From assembly GCA_944989445.1 (NCBI GenBank), contig CALYLW010000424.1, forward strand, positions 1-64,000: a stretch of DNA of 64,000 bases, in the 5' to 3' direction. A program made the translations under genes and the position numbers. The notes beneath the pieces were generated by a model, which was not told the origin of the DNA, ran no database searches, and saw nothing but the letters and a program-made list of their open reading frames with translations. Shown here piece after piece: positions 22,601-31,985 of this stretch. The DNA is from Ampullaceana balthica (Eukaryota; Mollusca; Gastropoda; Lymnaeidae). Within the stretch, counting starts at the first letter, position 1. Every line of letters starts with the position of its first letter.

Positions 22601-23612
22601 TTCATTTTAAAGATTGTATGAATCTTCATTTTTAAAAAAGTATTTAATCTTCTCGATGTTTAAAGAACACTGGACAATTTTATGTTTTTGAAACTAAGAA
22701 CACTTTTTGATGTTTGCACTTTTGTCTAATACACTCATTTAAAATTATATAATGAATGATTTTTTAAAAAGTAATATAATTAAAAACCCATTTTAAGTGA
22801 TAATTTTTTTTTAAGTATACTAAAATTTCATTTACACGTTTTCTTAAAAACATTTCTAGTGCAATAACCAACAATTAATACCTTTGAAAAGACATAATAG
22901 TACTTAAGAAATAAAGAATGCAATTAAAGCAAATGATTTTTGAAAAAAAAATTAACCCATATTACTACACTTTTTTCAGCTTCTTAATAAAATTGAAACA
23001 ACATTTTTCATCAAGGAAAATAAAGACGATGATATCAAACTCGGAGATTCCGGGCCTTACCAATTCAACCCCGAAATTCTCTCTAAGGTAGACGCATATA
23101 TTATCTAAATAACACAGATTGAAATTATATCATTCTATTTAATGTACTTAAAAGTATCATCTATAAAAACATAAGTAAAAGTTTTTGCAAATCAAATTTC
23201 TATGCTACATGACTAAAGTACAACTTTTCGTAAACAATGTATGCAAGATAAAACAAAACTATTAACAGACGACTTAAAATAACGTAGCACATTTTATGTA
23301 TACTTTTTAAAATAGAACATATTACAATGTTTATGCTTAACTTTTAATAGTCACATACGAGTATTTCATGGAGAGTTTTTCTTACAGATGAAATCTGATC
23401 CCGATTTAACAGAGCAGGAAATGACACAAAAGAAAAAAGTTCCTTCTGCAGGTAAAAAGTTCGAATGCACCAGATGCCAGACTCATGATGATTGTGCGGC
23501 ATTCGTACCTTGTGGTCATATTGCCTCTTGTCGGAAATGTTCTAAGATGTTTGTCATATGCCCACTTTGTCGCAAGGAGGTTAAAGGAAGTCTCCGTGTT
23601 TTCATTCCATGA
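13460..23612 (+). CDS. Mind bomb-like E3 ubiquitin ligase, locus A (8 exons seen)
   Basis: Spliced gene; exons 13460-13690, 14240-14462, 18019-18131, 19378-19554, 20355-20534, 21377-21510, 22980-23087, 23388-23612. All introns are GT-AG and all phases agree, giving about 462 residues after a split first codon. Domain order: MIB/HERC2, ZZ finger, second MIB/HERC2, lysine-rich linker, one MIB repeat (SH3-like) and one RING. In Mind bomb ligases the MIB-ZZ-MIB module binds the tails of Notch ligands and the RING recruits E2; those proteins also have a second repeat, ankyrin repeats and further RINGs, all absent here. A substrate-binding ubiquitin ligase is therefore likely, but the target is unknown. 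The 5' exon supplying one base of the first codon is not found. Locus B is its convergent paralogue. Confidence 0.85.
13713..13925 (+). repeat. 18-bp minisatellite in locus A intron 1
   Basis: About eleven to twelve imperfect copies of an 18-bp unit close to ACACGACTTGTTCCCTAG, starting some 20 bp after the exon 1 donor. Because 18 is a multiple of three it produces spurious open frames on both strands; I treat these as artefacts. Confidence 0.9.
14240..14462 (+). CDS. Locus A exon: ZZ zinc finger
   Basis: Acceptor TTATTTCAG, donor GG|GTAAGA. The ZZ finger reads CKECGEK, WKCTICNCTDLCTWCY and KHDITHTF, with all the expected zinc-binding cysteines and two histidines. It is followed by IRYETELSIG, which leads into the second MIB domain. 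It is 54 nt longer than its counterpart in locus B because of a longer N-terminal spacer. Confidence 0.9.
14463..15131. other. Start of locus A intron 2, AT-rich
   Basis: Intron sequence up to the hAT insertion; no feature recognised. Confidence 0.6.
15140..17909 (+). mobile_element. Complete hAT transposon remnant in locus A intron 2
   Basis: Inverted ends CAGTGGCGTAGCGAGGG and (complement of the right end) CAGCGGCGTAGCGTGGG, both followed by a GCCCCGGG-type block. They are flanked by a perfect 8-bp duplication GTCAGTTA at 15132-15139 and 17910-17917. The 2770-bp body holds degraded transposase and three internal copies of a GGCAAATTCCT-CGTTGTTAATTA motif (15203, 15523, 15950). ZMYM1/DUF4371-type hAT is the likely family. 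Confidence 0.9.
16283..16507 (+). pseudogene. hAT transposase fragment (ZMYM1-like)
   Basis: The frame carries ENILEKGVKNLSSKIQTELI and ILGDTVHEK, typical of DUF4371/ZMYM1-like hAT transposases. No continuous frame is left upstream or downstream. It belongs to the element at 15140-17909. Confidence 0.7.
18019..18131 (+). CDS. Locus A exon: start of second MIB/HERC2 domain
   Basis: Acceptor TTATTACAG, donor G|GTACGT. It codes for VRVPPRSDS, then GIFKGAFVSRGQDWN and DQDG, the first half of the second MIB/HERC2 domain. The glycine codon GGA is split between this exon and the ZZ exon. At 113 nt it is the same length as the locus B exon at 35123-35011. Confidence 0.85.
18480..18965 (-). repeat. 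Dispersed repeat with hAT-like MITE ends, copy 1
   Basis: The reverse complement matches 44709-45135: an AACATTTTCC block, a segment with AGAACAATCGCCT, then a MITE-like piece starting GCTGTGGTGTCACTAG and containing ACCGGGCGACACCAT. It lies in intron 3 of locus A. No coding capacity. Confidence 0.7.
19378..19554 (+). CDS. Locus A exon: end of second MIB/HERC2 domain
   Basis: Codes for GGPGKKGQVIQISRSGN, VKWSSGNKYSYRLGSNGKVD and FYYKSHLPILG, the C-terminal half of a MIB/HERC2 domain. Two AGs are possible; the one ending at 19377 keeps frame (GAT GGT GGA across the junction) and gives 177 nt, identical to the locus B exon at 34567-34391. The upstream AG at 19349 would shift the frame. Confidence 0.85.
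20160..20310. repeat. Trinucleotide (ACT/CTA)n tract in locus A intron 4
   Basis: An imperfect CTA/ACT repeat ending in (AAT)n, about 45 bp before the acceptor of the next exon. The long antisense open frame over it is simple-sequence only. Confidence 0.9.
20355..20534 (+). CDS. Locus A exon: basic linker
   Basis: Codes for a charged linker: LDDSKGTSHKRTPWYLVDY, MKRKSKK, then a Glu-rich end LEELE. The first AG (20347) would give an immediate stop; the AG at 20353-20354 restores the frame. Locus B has two different, longer exons here, so this linker is the fast-evolving part of the protein. Confidence 0.75.
21377..21510 (+). CDS. Locus A exon: MIB repeat, first half
   Basis: Acceptor AATGTAG, donor CTG|GTATAT. 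The hallmark IGEKATINVGLSS and KLEDGHGGFPEDM correspond to the GDKV.V.LSV...LQEGHGGW pattern of Mind bomb repeats, which in Drosophila and vertebrate MIB help bind Notch ligand tails. Length 134 nt, the same as 29686-29553 in locus B. Confidence 0.85.
21511..22979. other. Locus A intron 6, AT-rich
   Basis: Holds a short (ACTG/GACT)n run at about 22313-22340 like the one at about 61753-61780. Nothing else recognised; the frame at 22407-22610 is hydrophobic low-complexity sequence. Confidence 0.5.
22980..23087 (+). CDS. Locus A exon: MIB repeat, second half
   Basis: Acceptor TTTTTTCAG, donor AAG|GTAGAC, phase 0 on both sides, 36 codons. It encodes LLNKIETTFFIKENKDDD and ends YQFNPEILSK, matching the closing F.FNP..L segment of MIB repeats. 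Same length (108 nt) as 29109-29002 in locus B. Confidence 0.85.
23388..23612 (+). CDS. Locus A exon: C-terminal RING finger
   Basis: Acceptor TTCTTACAG, phase 0, stop TGA at 23610-23612. A lysine-rich lead (KKKVPSAGKK) precedes the RING: CTRCQTHDDC, VPCGHIASCRKCS and CPLCRKEV, the C3HC4 pattern with the cysteine-histidine order of MIB/IAP-type C-terminal RINGs, then SLRVFIP at the very end. All eight zinc ligands are present, so the RING should fold and bind E2. Confidence 0.9.
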   Translation: MKSDPDLTEQEMTQKKKVPSAGKKFECTRCQTHDDCAAFVPCGHIASCRKCSKMFVICPLCRKEVKGSLRVFIP

Positions 23613-23695
23613 TTTGATAACCTTAAGACTTGATATTTATTTTCATGTTGTCAATCGTATATAAAATTTATATTTTTTCTTCACATTCCTATGTA

Positions 23696-23701
23696 AATAA
23701 A
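23696..23701 (+). promoter_or_regulatory. Polyadenylation signal AATAAA, locus A
   Basis: AATAAA 84 bp after the stop codon of locus A, in an AT-rich 3' UTR; the closest canonical signal. Confidence 0.6.
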
Positions 23702-25384
23702 TAGGTAAAGCTCAAACATAGGAGTTATTTCAAAATAAATTTCCCAGGGTAGATAATATTTCTCTTCATGTAAAAATTAAATCTCAAATAACATTAAAAT
23801 TAAGTCTCCAACAAAATAAAATCGCTTCCCCACAAAAATAATATAATAAATCGCATTTATAATACATTACACATTGGTAACTCAAAACCAAAAGAAGGAA
23901 GCATACTTATTTTTGTAAAAGGCACACGTGTTTCCTTTCAAATTCTTATAACCATACAGAAGATATAAACTCTCGGGAAACACACACTTATAATTTGTTG
24001 TATAATAAGGTGGTGTTTGTATTTTGAACATGCTTATATTTTAAAAAAAGCTACTCCACAGGATTTGTTGTAAAATTAATTTTCTTGAAAAGACTATATA
24101 TGGAGAGATGTGTATGCGCACCCAGAAATACATGTATTGCTCATGGATCAATAGTTTCCATTTTTACTGTAATAAACATATCATAACTTTTCTATTACAG
24201 GCGCTCCTTCTAACTAGAAGATTATCGAATCCAACGCTTATCCAAAGTTTATGTCAACTTTGCAATTTGGTTATAAATTCAAATGTTAATAGGGTTTTGG
24301 TTTTCCTGGTTTTATCAAGCAACCCACAACCCACGTCCGAATACCAAAGTAAAATAATGTTTCAATTTTGAATTCTGATCACACTTTATAAAAGTTTCCC
24401 TTAATAAAACTTAGGTTTTGTTGGACCTTTTTATTACTTCCCTAACATGTAGATATCATTATAAGTTCTCATTTATTATTACTTCTATGTATTTTGCATC
24501 TTTAATTTTAATTTGTTCTAATCCATGAATGAAATATTTTGCATAATTTATGTTTCTTTTTTTTTAAACTCTAAACTGTTTACACTTTTCTAAATTGAAT
24601 GATACACTCATATTAAATTAAAATATATATTAAAATACGATACGAAAAGATAGATGGCTTTAAAAAACGCATTTAATATATGACAATGAAAAATACTAAA
24701 TATTAATATATAGTACATTAAAATGCATTTCGCACTTCACAAATGCGACTCCATGAGCTCTAATTTCCAGGCATTTCAAAATGTGTGACGTCCTTCTGTC
24801 TGCCAAAGACTGTGAATGTATCTTCTTAATTTGCAGCCCTTGGTGAGGACGGTAAGACAATTCCTAAAGTGACAGTCTCTTTTGCATTAAAATAATAATA
24901 ATCATAATCATAATTATTATTTTAAATAAATAAATCTACACAACTTAAGGCATATTCGTTTTTGTTTTAATTGTTATTTATTTATGTGCTTCGTAGAAAT
25001 AATGGGAATTTCAAATTTTCATTACATAATAATTTTATCAAAATATACATCATTTTATTTCTGTATTAGATATATATAAGAAACATGTATCATGTACCAG
25101 GCAAAAAAGTATTTATACAGTTTTTGTGTTTTTTAATATTTATTTTATTTAGTCTTTTGTATAATCTGTTTTTTTTAAAGAACATACTTTAAAATATTAC
25201 TGGACTACTAAGTTTTTTCATTTTAGAATTCAACGTGCAAGCAAAAAATGAGGTTTCTCACACCGCATTTAATTCATATAAATTATGAAAGTAAAAGTAT
25301 CTCATCTGGAAGAAAAACAATTTTTTTTGCCTTTGAATTATTTAATCAAAACAACAATGTAATCAGATAGCAAAGCCTTTTTTT
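23702..25384. other. Intergenic, AT-rich, nothing recognised
   Basis: Space between the convergent loci A and B. Short AATAAT-type runs occur at 24893-24930. No coding or RNA feature is supported; the frame at 24108-24371 has no family resemblance. Confidence 0.5.
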
Positions 25385-25865
25385 TAAAAAGAAAAAACTA
25401 ATAATAAATAGAGGTAGAAAAAGATTTTTTTAAAAAAAGTTTTTAATAGTCCACTTATAAAAATGTGGATTTTAATGATTTTTTTTTACCTATATTTATT
25501 TTACCAAACATCCCATAAGCACCCGCCCAACGTTTTAATACCATGGGGATGAGGTCACTGGATGAACTCCGATGGCACGTGGATGTCAACAATAGCAGAC
25601 GGATACAGATGGTAAATAGAGATAAACTAAAAATGCATTAATTTAATTACGGTACATTCAATCGATCTGAAATTTTCATACAATGCATTGTCATTCAAGG
25701 TCTATGTGTGGTAATATTTTGAGATCTCTAGGTCCATCAGAAGTGGTTAAATTTTACGTTGGCAAATCTGAAAAATTGCGGACATACAGACAGACAAACC
25801 GACACGAAAGCAAGTAAATAAAAACGTTGTAATAAAAACGTTTTAAAAACGTGGTAAAATAGGAA
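25385..25865 (+). repeat. Dispersed repeat with conserved ATGCATTGTC module, copy 1
   Basis: Closely matches 47290-47695 (+) and the reverse complement of 45215-45590: CGCCCAACGTTTTAA, a GCAGACGG block, then GATCTGAAATTTTCATACAA followed by TGCATTGTC, AGAAGTGGTTAAATTTTACG and a GTAATAAAAACG end. No coding capacity. Confidence 0.75.
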
Positions 25866-25869
25866 ACTA

Positions 25870-26325
25870 ATTGGAGTGTGTCTTTCCATGCACCAAAGAA
25901 AACATTGATAAAGTATAACAAAAGTTTAAATAAAAGAGCTATCAGATCCATTACTTGTGAATATTCAAAACTGACAATAGTAACATCATTAAATATAGAT
26001 TTACTACAGGGTAGAAGAACAAAGAGTAAAGTAGTAATAATACATAAGGCAAATAATTCTAACTTAGAAAAACAACACAAAGATAATCTGAATCCAACCT
26101 CAGATAGAATTATGGATGATAACAATTTTCTTACTCCAAGTGCACGATTAAACACAAAATATCGTTCTTACCGTCTGGAATTCAGGCATAGGATGAGTTG
26201 CCTGCTTAAACATGGAAAATCGACTATCAACATTTAAAACTCCAATAAAAAAGACATAAGCCATCTATACACAATAATCTTCTGTATAGAAGGAGCGTCT
26301 GTAATAGATAAGATAATGTGACTTA
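25870..26325 (+). mobile_element. LINE 3' end (CR1/jockey-like), copy 2
   Basis: Codes for RAIRSITCEYSKLTIV and GRRTKSKVVIIHKA, the same RT C-terminus as at 9972-10425. The shared 3' UTR AATCTTCTGTATAGAAGGAG and a short AGATAAGATAA tail follow. It is severely 5'-truncated. Confidence 0.75.
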
Positions 26326-26635
26326 AGTTTGGTATAAGATGATTGAAAAGATAACTATAAATAGTTCAACGCCAATGATGTTAATTGATAAAGTAAACAT
26401 CCAAAAGAATTTGTTTTATTTTTTTAAATAGAAAATTAGTTTGAATTTAACAAAGCTATTTAAATATTCATAAAAATACACAATTTTTTAAAAGTTGGAT
26501 CGACACAAATACATTGCTTGCCGTTGTTAAAAATCTTATTTCGAAATCTGAAAACCATTTTTCAAAAGTAATATTTGAAAAGCTAAGACAATTTAAATTA
26601 AATAATGTTACTTTTACTCAATGAAAGATATTTGA

Positions 26636-26859
26636 CTAAGGAACGAAAATGCGAAAAGAGCTTTTAATGACAGCACGGCAAATAGGGCATGTACCAAAAC
26701 ACTTTGCGCATTTTCTGCAACAAGCCACATGCCCGCAAGGTAAAAGGCTACACAAGCTTCCTTAGTGAGACATATAGTACAATTTGGCCTCACTACTTCA
26801 GGGTTCACTTTTACCTTCTTTGGTATATCATTCTTTTCTGGCTCTAAAATATCTGGAAC
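26636..26859 (-). CDS. Locus B exon: RING finger with 1-nt deletion
   Basis: Acceptor TTTTTCAAG. It reads VPDILEPEKNDIPKK, then CTICLTKEACVAF in frame. The remainder of the RING (PCGHVACCRKCAKC, CPICRAV, then FRIFVP and TAG) lies in the next frame. The break falls at a run of four T on the minus strand (26745-26742); adding one base would give 225 nt, exactly the length of the locus A exon. Taken literally, the RING is lost after its first cysteine pair. Confidence 0.85.
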
Positions 26860-27016
26860 CTTGAAAAAAAAACAAAGACAATGTTCGGAAATATTTCAGA
26901 AAGTAACAGTGTCGCTTATATTATAATATGTATACAATTTTAGAAAATAATATTTTTTATTTTATAGAATAGTTATGTTTGATTTCTACCTTGTAAAATA
27001 TTTATATACATGTATA

Positions 27017-28628
27017 GCAGGCAAAGTGTGAAATTCAGGCATTCTATATAATGCCTAGGCAATGTATAGAGTGCCTGATGGTTTCAGGCAAAGTATGAAA
27101 TGATGGCTATTTCATACATTTCCTAGGCATTCTATAGAATGCCGAGTTGTCGTCAGACAAAGTATGTAATTGGCCTACCCCCGCCATTTTTCCAGCCACT
27201 GATGTTGGTGGTGGTGCTTTGGTCGTTGTTTGATGATGGCGATCGAAGTCTGTGAGTGTTGAACGTTATTGTAAGACAGTGTTAAGCCGGTACGAGGTTT
27301 CACTACCAAATCAAAGACAATATTGCCTAAATTCTTCTCACGATGTCAGTTTATATCATCCGGCTGAGATTCCACAGACGTTCTCCCATAACGTTTCCCC
27401 TTGGATTGCTGTGTGACCATGTCGGAAGAAAATATAGTGCTAGGACAGGAATCACGTCATGTTGACATGCAACGACGATTCTACGATGAGTTATCTAAAG
27501 TAAGAGCCAATGCTGCTAAAAACAGCGTTTTTTTAAACAGAAACTGTTACCAAAAATTGGTGGATGATATGAAAATGGCTAAGACCACCATTAAGCAAGA
27601 ACCACGGGACTATTGGCTGGTGAAACACTATGATGTCATGATGGATGGAAAATAAGAGTAAAATGATCTACCTTGTTAAAGTGAGTGCCATTCTGTTTTA
27701 CGTCACGGAATCCGAGATATACTTCATAAAGCACATTTGGCCATTGGTTATCGAGGACAGTACAGAATGTTGAAAGAACTTTCACCCAAATACAAGAAAG
27801 CTACCCGTCATGATATTGAACTGTGTATTAAATTTATGTGAACCTTGCCAGAAAAAACAAAAAAGTATTTTAAAAAAGGCATTGTTGTCAAGACAATGGC
27901 TTTTTCTGAATGCATCTCTCGTTGTCAGGTAGGTGTTATCGACTTTCAATCACATTCTGATGGGGAATACAATTTTATAATGGTGTATCAAGAACATCCC
28001 ACCAAGTTCGTGGTTCTCAAGGCCCTGACGACAAATATGGCACAAGAAGTAGCATACCAGCTCGTAGAAATATTTACGTTGCTTGGTGCTCCAACGATTC
28101 TACAGTCAAATAACGGCAGGGAATTTGCAAACAATGTGGTAAGCAGCCTAAAGGAATACTGGCCCACCTTGAAGATCGTTCATGGTAACCCGCGCCACAT
28201 ACAAAGCCAGGGGAGCGTCGAAAGAGCTAACTAGGACATCGAATATATGCTGTGTGCTTGTATGCAAGATGAAATAACTGGCCACTGGAGTGAGGGGTTA
28301 CGGTTCGTCCAACTCAAGAAGGACAGAGCTTTTCATTATGGTATTAAAAGATAACCATACAAAGCTCTCTTTGGATGCAGAGCTAAAGTAGGCCTCACAA
28401 CGTAGTCCCTACCTGACGATGTTTTACAAGATGTGGAATCAGAGGAAGACCTCGAAAAAATAATACAGAGCGTACATCATGTGCTTTATTTTGTATCACA
28501 TCCCCTTTAAAATACGTAATTATCAATAGTCTTTTGTTGTGCTCTTTTTACACTTTGCCTAATCGAAATCCGGCATTCTATAGAATGCCTAGACATTCTA
28601 TAGAATGCCTGATTTCACACTTTGCCTG
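27017..28628 (+). mobile_element. KRBA2-like integrase DNA transposon in the last intron of locus B
   Basis: Flanked by inverted repeats of roughly 45 bp beginning CAGGCAAAGTGTGAAAT and containing CAGGCATTCTATA; the right end is the complement, closing ATTTCACACTTTGCCTG. Palindromic CATTCTATAGAATG units recur within both ends. A degraded integrase-type gene lies between. TIR-bearing integrase elements are known as Ginger or IS3EU/IS481EU types; I cannot fix which. No clear target duplication was seen. Confidence 0.75.
27401..28500 (+). pseudogene. DDE integrase-like transposase, degraded
   Basis: The N-terminal part (27401-27655) reads RRFYDELSKVRANAAKN and KQEPRDYWLVKHYDVM. After stops and frame changes the rve-type core at 27845-28234 reads VIDFQSHSDGEYNFIMVYQE, LVEIFTLLGAPTILQSNNGR and HIQSQGSVERAN. 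The first Asp (VID) and the Glu (SVERAN) are kept, but the second expected Asp is Asn (QSNNGREF where relatives have SDNG). A TAG follows at once. This matches KRBA2-like proteins derived from integrase transposons. Confidence 0.75.
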
Positions 28629-28878
28629 TAACATATATATATATTTTTCAATCAATTCAGCTAACTCTAATATAATATTGATCAACTTTATGTTTTACGG
28701 AAATTAAAGATTGCACTTTTGTGTGTGTGTTTTTTTTTGCATCATCAATGTAAACATCTTCAGTTCGTACTCATTACGCAATATGCTAAATAAAATGAAT
28801 AACAGAAAACATTAGTATATAACAAGTTTAACTCCTTCTTTTAACTCGTTAATGATTGTACAAAAAAAATTAGGTAAA

Positions 28879-28973
28879 TGTCGATTTTCTATTCTCCTTA
28901 TGAATAAGTTTAGCTGTTTTGGAAAGGTCGATTTTCTATTCTCCATATGGTTAAGTTTAGCTGTTTTGGAATT
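28879..28973. repeat. 47-bp tandem duplication
   Basis: Two near-identical copies of a unit beginning TCGATTTTCTATTCTCC and ending TTTAGCTGTTTTGGA, about 30 bp downstream of a locus B donor. Confidence 0.85.
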
Positions 28974-29001
28974 TTCCGCACAAAATAAAAGTTGTACAAA
29001 C

Positions 29002-29109
29002 CATATTGAGAGCTTCTGGATGGAACGTGTGTAGCTCACAATCACCAAATTTTACATTCACGTCACCATTTTCATTTATTGAAAGAACTGTTCCAATTTT
29101 ACCAATGTG
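29002..29109 (-). CDS. Locus B exon: MIB repeat, second half
   Basis: Acceptor TTAAAAACAG, donor ATG|GTTTGT. It codes for HIGKIGTVLSINENGDVNVK and LHTFHPEALNM, 36 codons in phase 0. It fits the MIB repeat consensus (G.V..I..DGDV.V.F ... F.P..L) better than the locus A copy does. Confidence 0.85.
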
Positions 29110-29552
29110 CTGTTTTTAAAAGAAATTACCATAATTTACGGCTGTTTTTATTTTGTTTTCCTAATTATACTCCTTTTTGAAATATTAAAAATTTAAATTT
29201 AATTACGTTAAGGCTAATGTAAATAAATGTCATTTATTTCGATCTTATATTGAATTTTTAAAAAACATTTTTTAAATATATTAAAAAAAAATTTTTTGGT
29301 GCTCTTTTTTTGTCTGAACAGTATGTATGTAGTAGAAGTATTTTTATCCATAAATTGAGCTGTAAAAGACATTTAATAAAAAAGTGATAGATCAGATGTC
29401 AAGAAAGAAGTTGGGGAGGGGTGAATATTGACACCAGATTTACATGGAGATATGAGTAAAATAAAAGGGGTAACGTTGAGATGATTAAAAAATAATAAAA
29501 TATGATAGAAAGGTATGAATATAAAAATTATCTATAATAATTTCAAATATAC

Positions 29553-29686
29553 CTGTAACATACTGTTAGGATTTCTTCCGTATCCTTTCTGAAGTCTTGT
29601 GAGTCTAGACAATTCTTCATAAATTTTGACTCTGTCTTGCCTTTTAAAAACGATTGTCTTTTTCGATGCTTGCAAATACCTTTTAT
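29553..29686 (-). CDS. Locus B exon: MIB repeat, first half
   Basis: Acceptor TTTAAATTCAG, donor CAG|GTATAT, 134 nt. It reads KKTIVFKRQDRVKIYEELS and LTRLQKGYGRNPNSMLQ, the first strands and GHGGW-like turn (here GYGRN) of a MIB repeat. Confidence 0.85.
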
Positions 29687-30169
29687 CTGAATTTAAAAAA
29701 AAACCTCCATGCCAAAAACTGGTCAACAATTTTGTATGTGAATATTTGCCAGGAAACTTAAATCAGATAGTTATTGCATTAGAAAACTGTCAAAAGTTGA
29801 TTAATTAGAATATACTTTGGCCGAAACAAGGTTAGTCAGAACAAAAGTACCCAGGAGCTCTCTATAAAAATATACATGGCTTTTTAATTCCCAAATGATA
29901 ATAAAGGAGCTGAATTATTTATTTTGCATTTAGACTTACAAAATGATAGATAAAACACAAAGACAGTGTTATTCATGATTCAAAGCAGCTGTCCCTTGCC
30001 TCGTAAAAGTCTTTTTTTATCATTTAGGTTCAGGATAGTGTTATCAGGCTCATTTTATTACAACAAATATTGGCAGCAGATATATTTTTTTTTCTTGATC
30101 CCTCATTGTAATTTTTTTTTAACTTAAGTTTTCAAATACATCTTTAAAAAAGTAATAAAAACTCGATTA

Positions 30170-30765
30170 AGTATTTAAACGCAATTTCCAACAAAAGAAT
30201 TTCCGATTTTTTTATTCAAGGGAAATCATTCAAGGGAAGTCACACCAATTATAGTGTGTAAATATAATGCGCACCGCGCAATAGTCTAACATTAGCATTC
30301 ACAAAGCGAGAAAAATCCATTAACTATAATTTTAGATTACATTAAAAGTCATTTCAAATTAATAATTTTGAAACTAAACAAAACTAATGCTATCTACAAA
30401 TTGCTGCTAAAATTACGGGAGTCGAACAAAAATCGATTTTTCAAAAATTCCTTCTCCAACATTGTTCTAAATATTATTAGCTATCGTTTGGTATTTGTTT
30501 CAACCTGACAGATGTTATGGTTTGCGAGAAATTGTCAAAATACTGATATTTTTTCGTTTTTTTCCCCCTGAAAATTCAGTAAACCTTTTCGGTAATAGTT
30601 TTGGCCCATGCACGTCCTTGGGACCTCTTTAATATATTTGCAAATGACCCGAACCCTTTATCTGGTATGGTTCAGGAGGAGTTACTATTCAAAGCTCGAA
30701 AAGACTGGCCAGACATTTCAAATAATATAAACGCAATTCCCAAGGGAAATTGAACTAAAAACATA
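30170..30765. mobile_element. MITE-like repeat, copy 1 (locus B intron)
   Basis: Begins TTTAAACGCAATTTCC and ends with ATAAACGCAATTCCCAAGGG, so AACGCAATT recurs at both ends in direct orientation with a short internal inverted GGGAAATTG. About 600 bp, no coding. A diverged copy is at 56075-56768, sharing TTACGGGAGTCGAAC and TATGGTTCAGGAGGAGTT. The superfamily is unknown. Confidence 0.65.
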
Positions 30766-30925
30766 TCAATTGACATTTTTCTTTAAAATTTTCTGAACAT
30801 AATAAAACCACATACACTAACATTAACAGCGGCGTAATAAAAGATTTGATCACAACACTTTGTTTCTGACTTTATATAAGGCTTTAAATTCAAGGTAAGA
30901 CCTACGCCATCATCTTTGAACTCAC

Positions 30926-31133
30926 TTCCTGAACCCCCAAGTTGGTCATTCCGTCTCCTATCTTCCATGTCATTCCGTCTCCTATCTTCCATGTCATTCC
31001 GTCTCATGTCTTCCATGTCATTCCGTCTACTATCTTCCATGTCATTCCGTCTCATATATTTCATGTCATTCAGTCATCTATCTTCATAGTTAATGAAAGA
31101 GTTCCTTCCTCCTGAGTTCATTTGTTCAGAAAC
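30926..31133 (-). CDS. Locus B exon: minisatellite-encoded linker with stop codon
   Basis: Acceptor AATTTCAG, donor GGAA|GTGAGT. It opens VSEQMNSGGRNSFINYEDR and then meets TGA (31076-31074). Beyond the stop the same frame gives RRNDMED repeats and finally QLGGSGSE. The stop is a change in the first unit of the coding repeat. The exon before it plus this one total 276 nt, a multiple of three. Confidence 0.75.
30951..31080 (-). repeat. 24-bp coding minisatellite in locus B
   Basis: Five to six copies of a 24-bp unit (minus strand GGAGACGGAATGACATGGAA plus GATA) encode eight-residue repeats of the type EDRRRNDM. It is absent from locus A, so it arose after the duplication. Confidence 0.9.
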
Positions 31134-31369
31134 CTGAAATTGTTTAATAAAAAATCAAATTAAAAAAATATAATATACCATTTAATTATTGCTGTACAAT
31201 TAAAAGCACGTTTTATCTAGAAAGAAATATTTAAAAATAATAATTCTGTTCCTTTTATATTGCTTGAAATAAATTAACCCCAAGAAGAATGTATACAGGT
31301 ATGTATAAACTGATGTAAGTAATATATCGGTAACCGAAAAAATAGCTAAACGCCTCATCTTAAACTTAC

Positions 31370-31437
31370 TATTGTTTCATCGGTTGAAATTCTAACTCCT
31401 TCAAAGAATGATTCTATTCTATCTTCATTTACTGCAC
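31370..31437 (-). CDS. Locus B exon: short acidic linker
   Basis: Acceptor TTTTTTACAG, donor ATA|GTAAGT. It reads AVNEDRIESFFEG and VRISTDETI; 68 nt, entering in phase 1 and leaving in phase 0. It has no obvious counterpart in locus A. Confidence 0.7.
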
Positions 31438-31678
31438 CTGTAAAAAATAATTGTATGTTCTATAATTTCAATTTTTATAATATGAATGTCCAAAAGATAT
31501 GTTTATTTACAATCCTAATTATTTTGTACTAAAATAATTACATTTACTATATACGTAAGAAAGTTAAAATTAAATCATTTCATTTCTTTCAAACGTTCAC
31601 TTTTATAAATTATTGCCAATAAATCAAGTGACAAATCAATCATTTGAATGAATTCGTAGATACTTGCATAACTTATCG

Positions 31679-31985
31679 CATGTACCGTAATTAAATTATA
31701 TAATTTTTAGATTATTTTATTTATCTATATGTATCATTTCATTTTTTGAGATAGAGTGTGGCGGTGCGTATTATATTGAATGACCTTTCTGTCACGCAAT
31801 AAGGTGCGTATTTTATTGACAACACTTTTTATAAACATATTCCTGATCGGTGCGCATTATATGTTTTACGAAACATCTGCAATTTTGTATTTTTTGGATG
31901 TTCTTGCGCTGCGTATTATAATGAACATTCTTTTAGTTACGTCTCCTACATAAAGGATTTATGGTAAAAAACTAGGTTTTTTACG
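31679..31985. repeat. Helitron-interior repeat, solo copy
   Basis: Same orientation and content as part of the tandem unit inside the Helitron at 36027-37465: GCATGTACCGTAATTAAATT, GGTGCGTATTATATTGAA, CCTGATCGGTGCGCATTATA and TTTTTACGGGTTTG. No Helitron ends are seen here. Confidence 0.75.

Noticed and set aside
27839..28234. Integrase as part of an LTR retrotransposon
   Set aside because: No RT, RNase H or LTRs nearby; long inverted repeats bound the unit and the protein is KRBA2-like.
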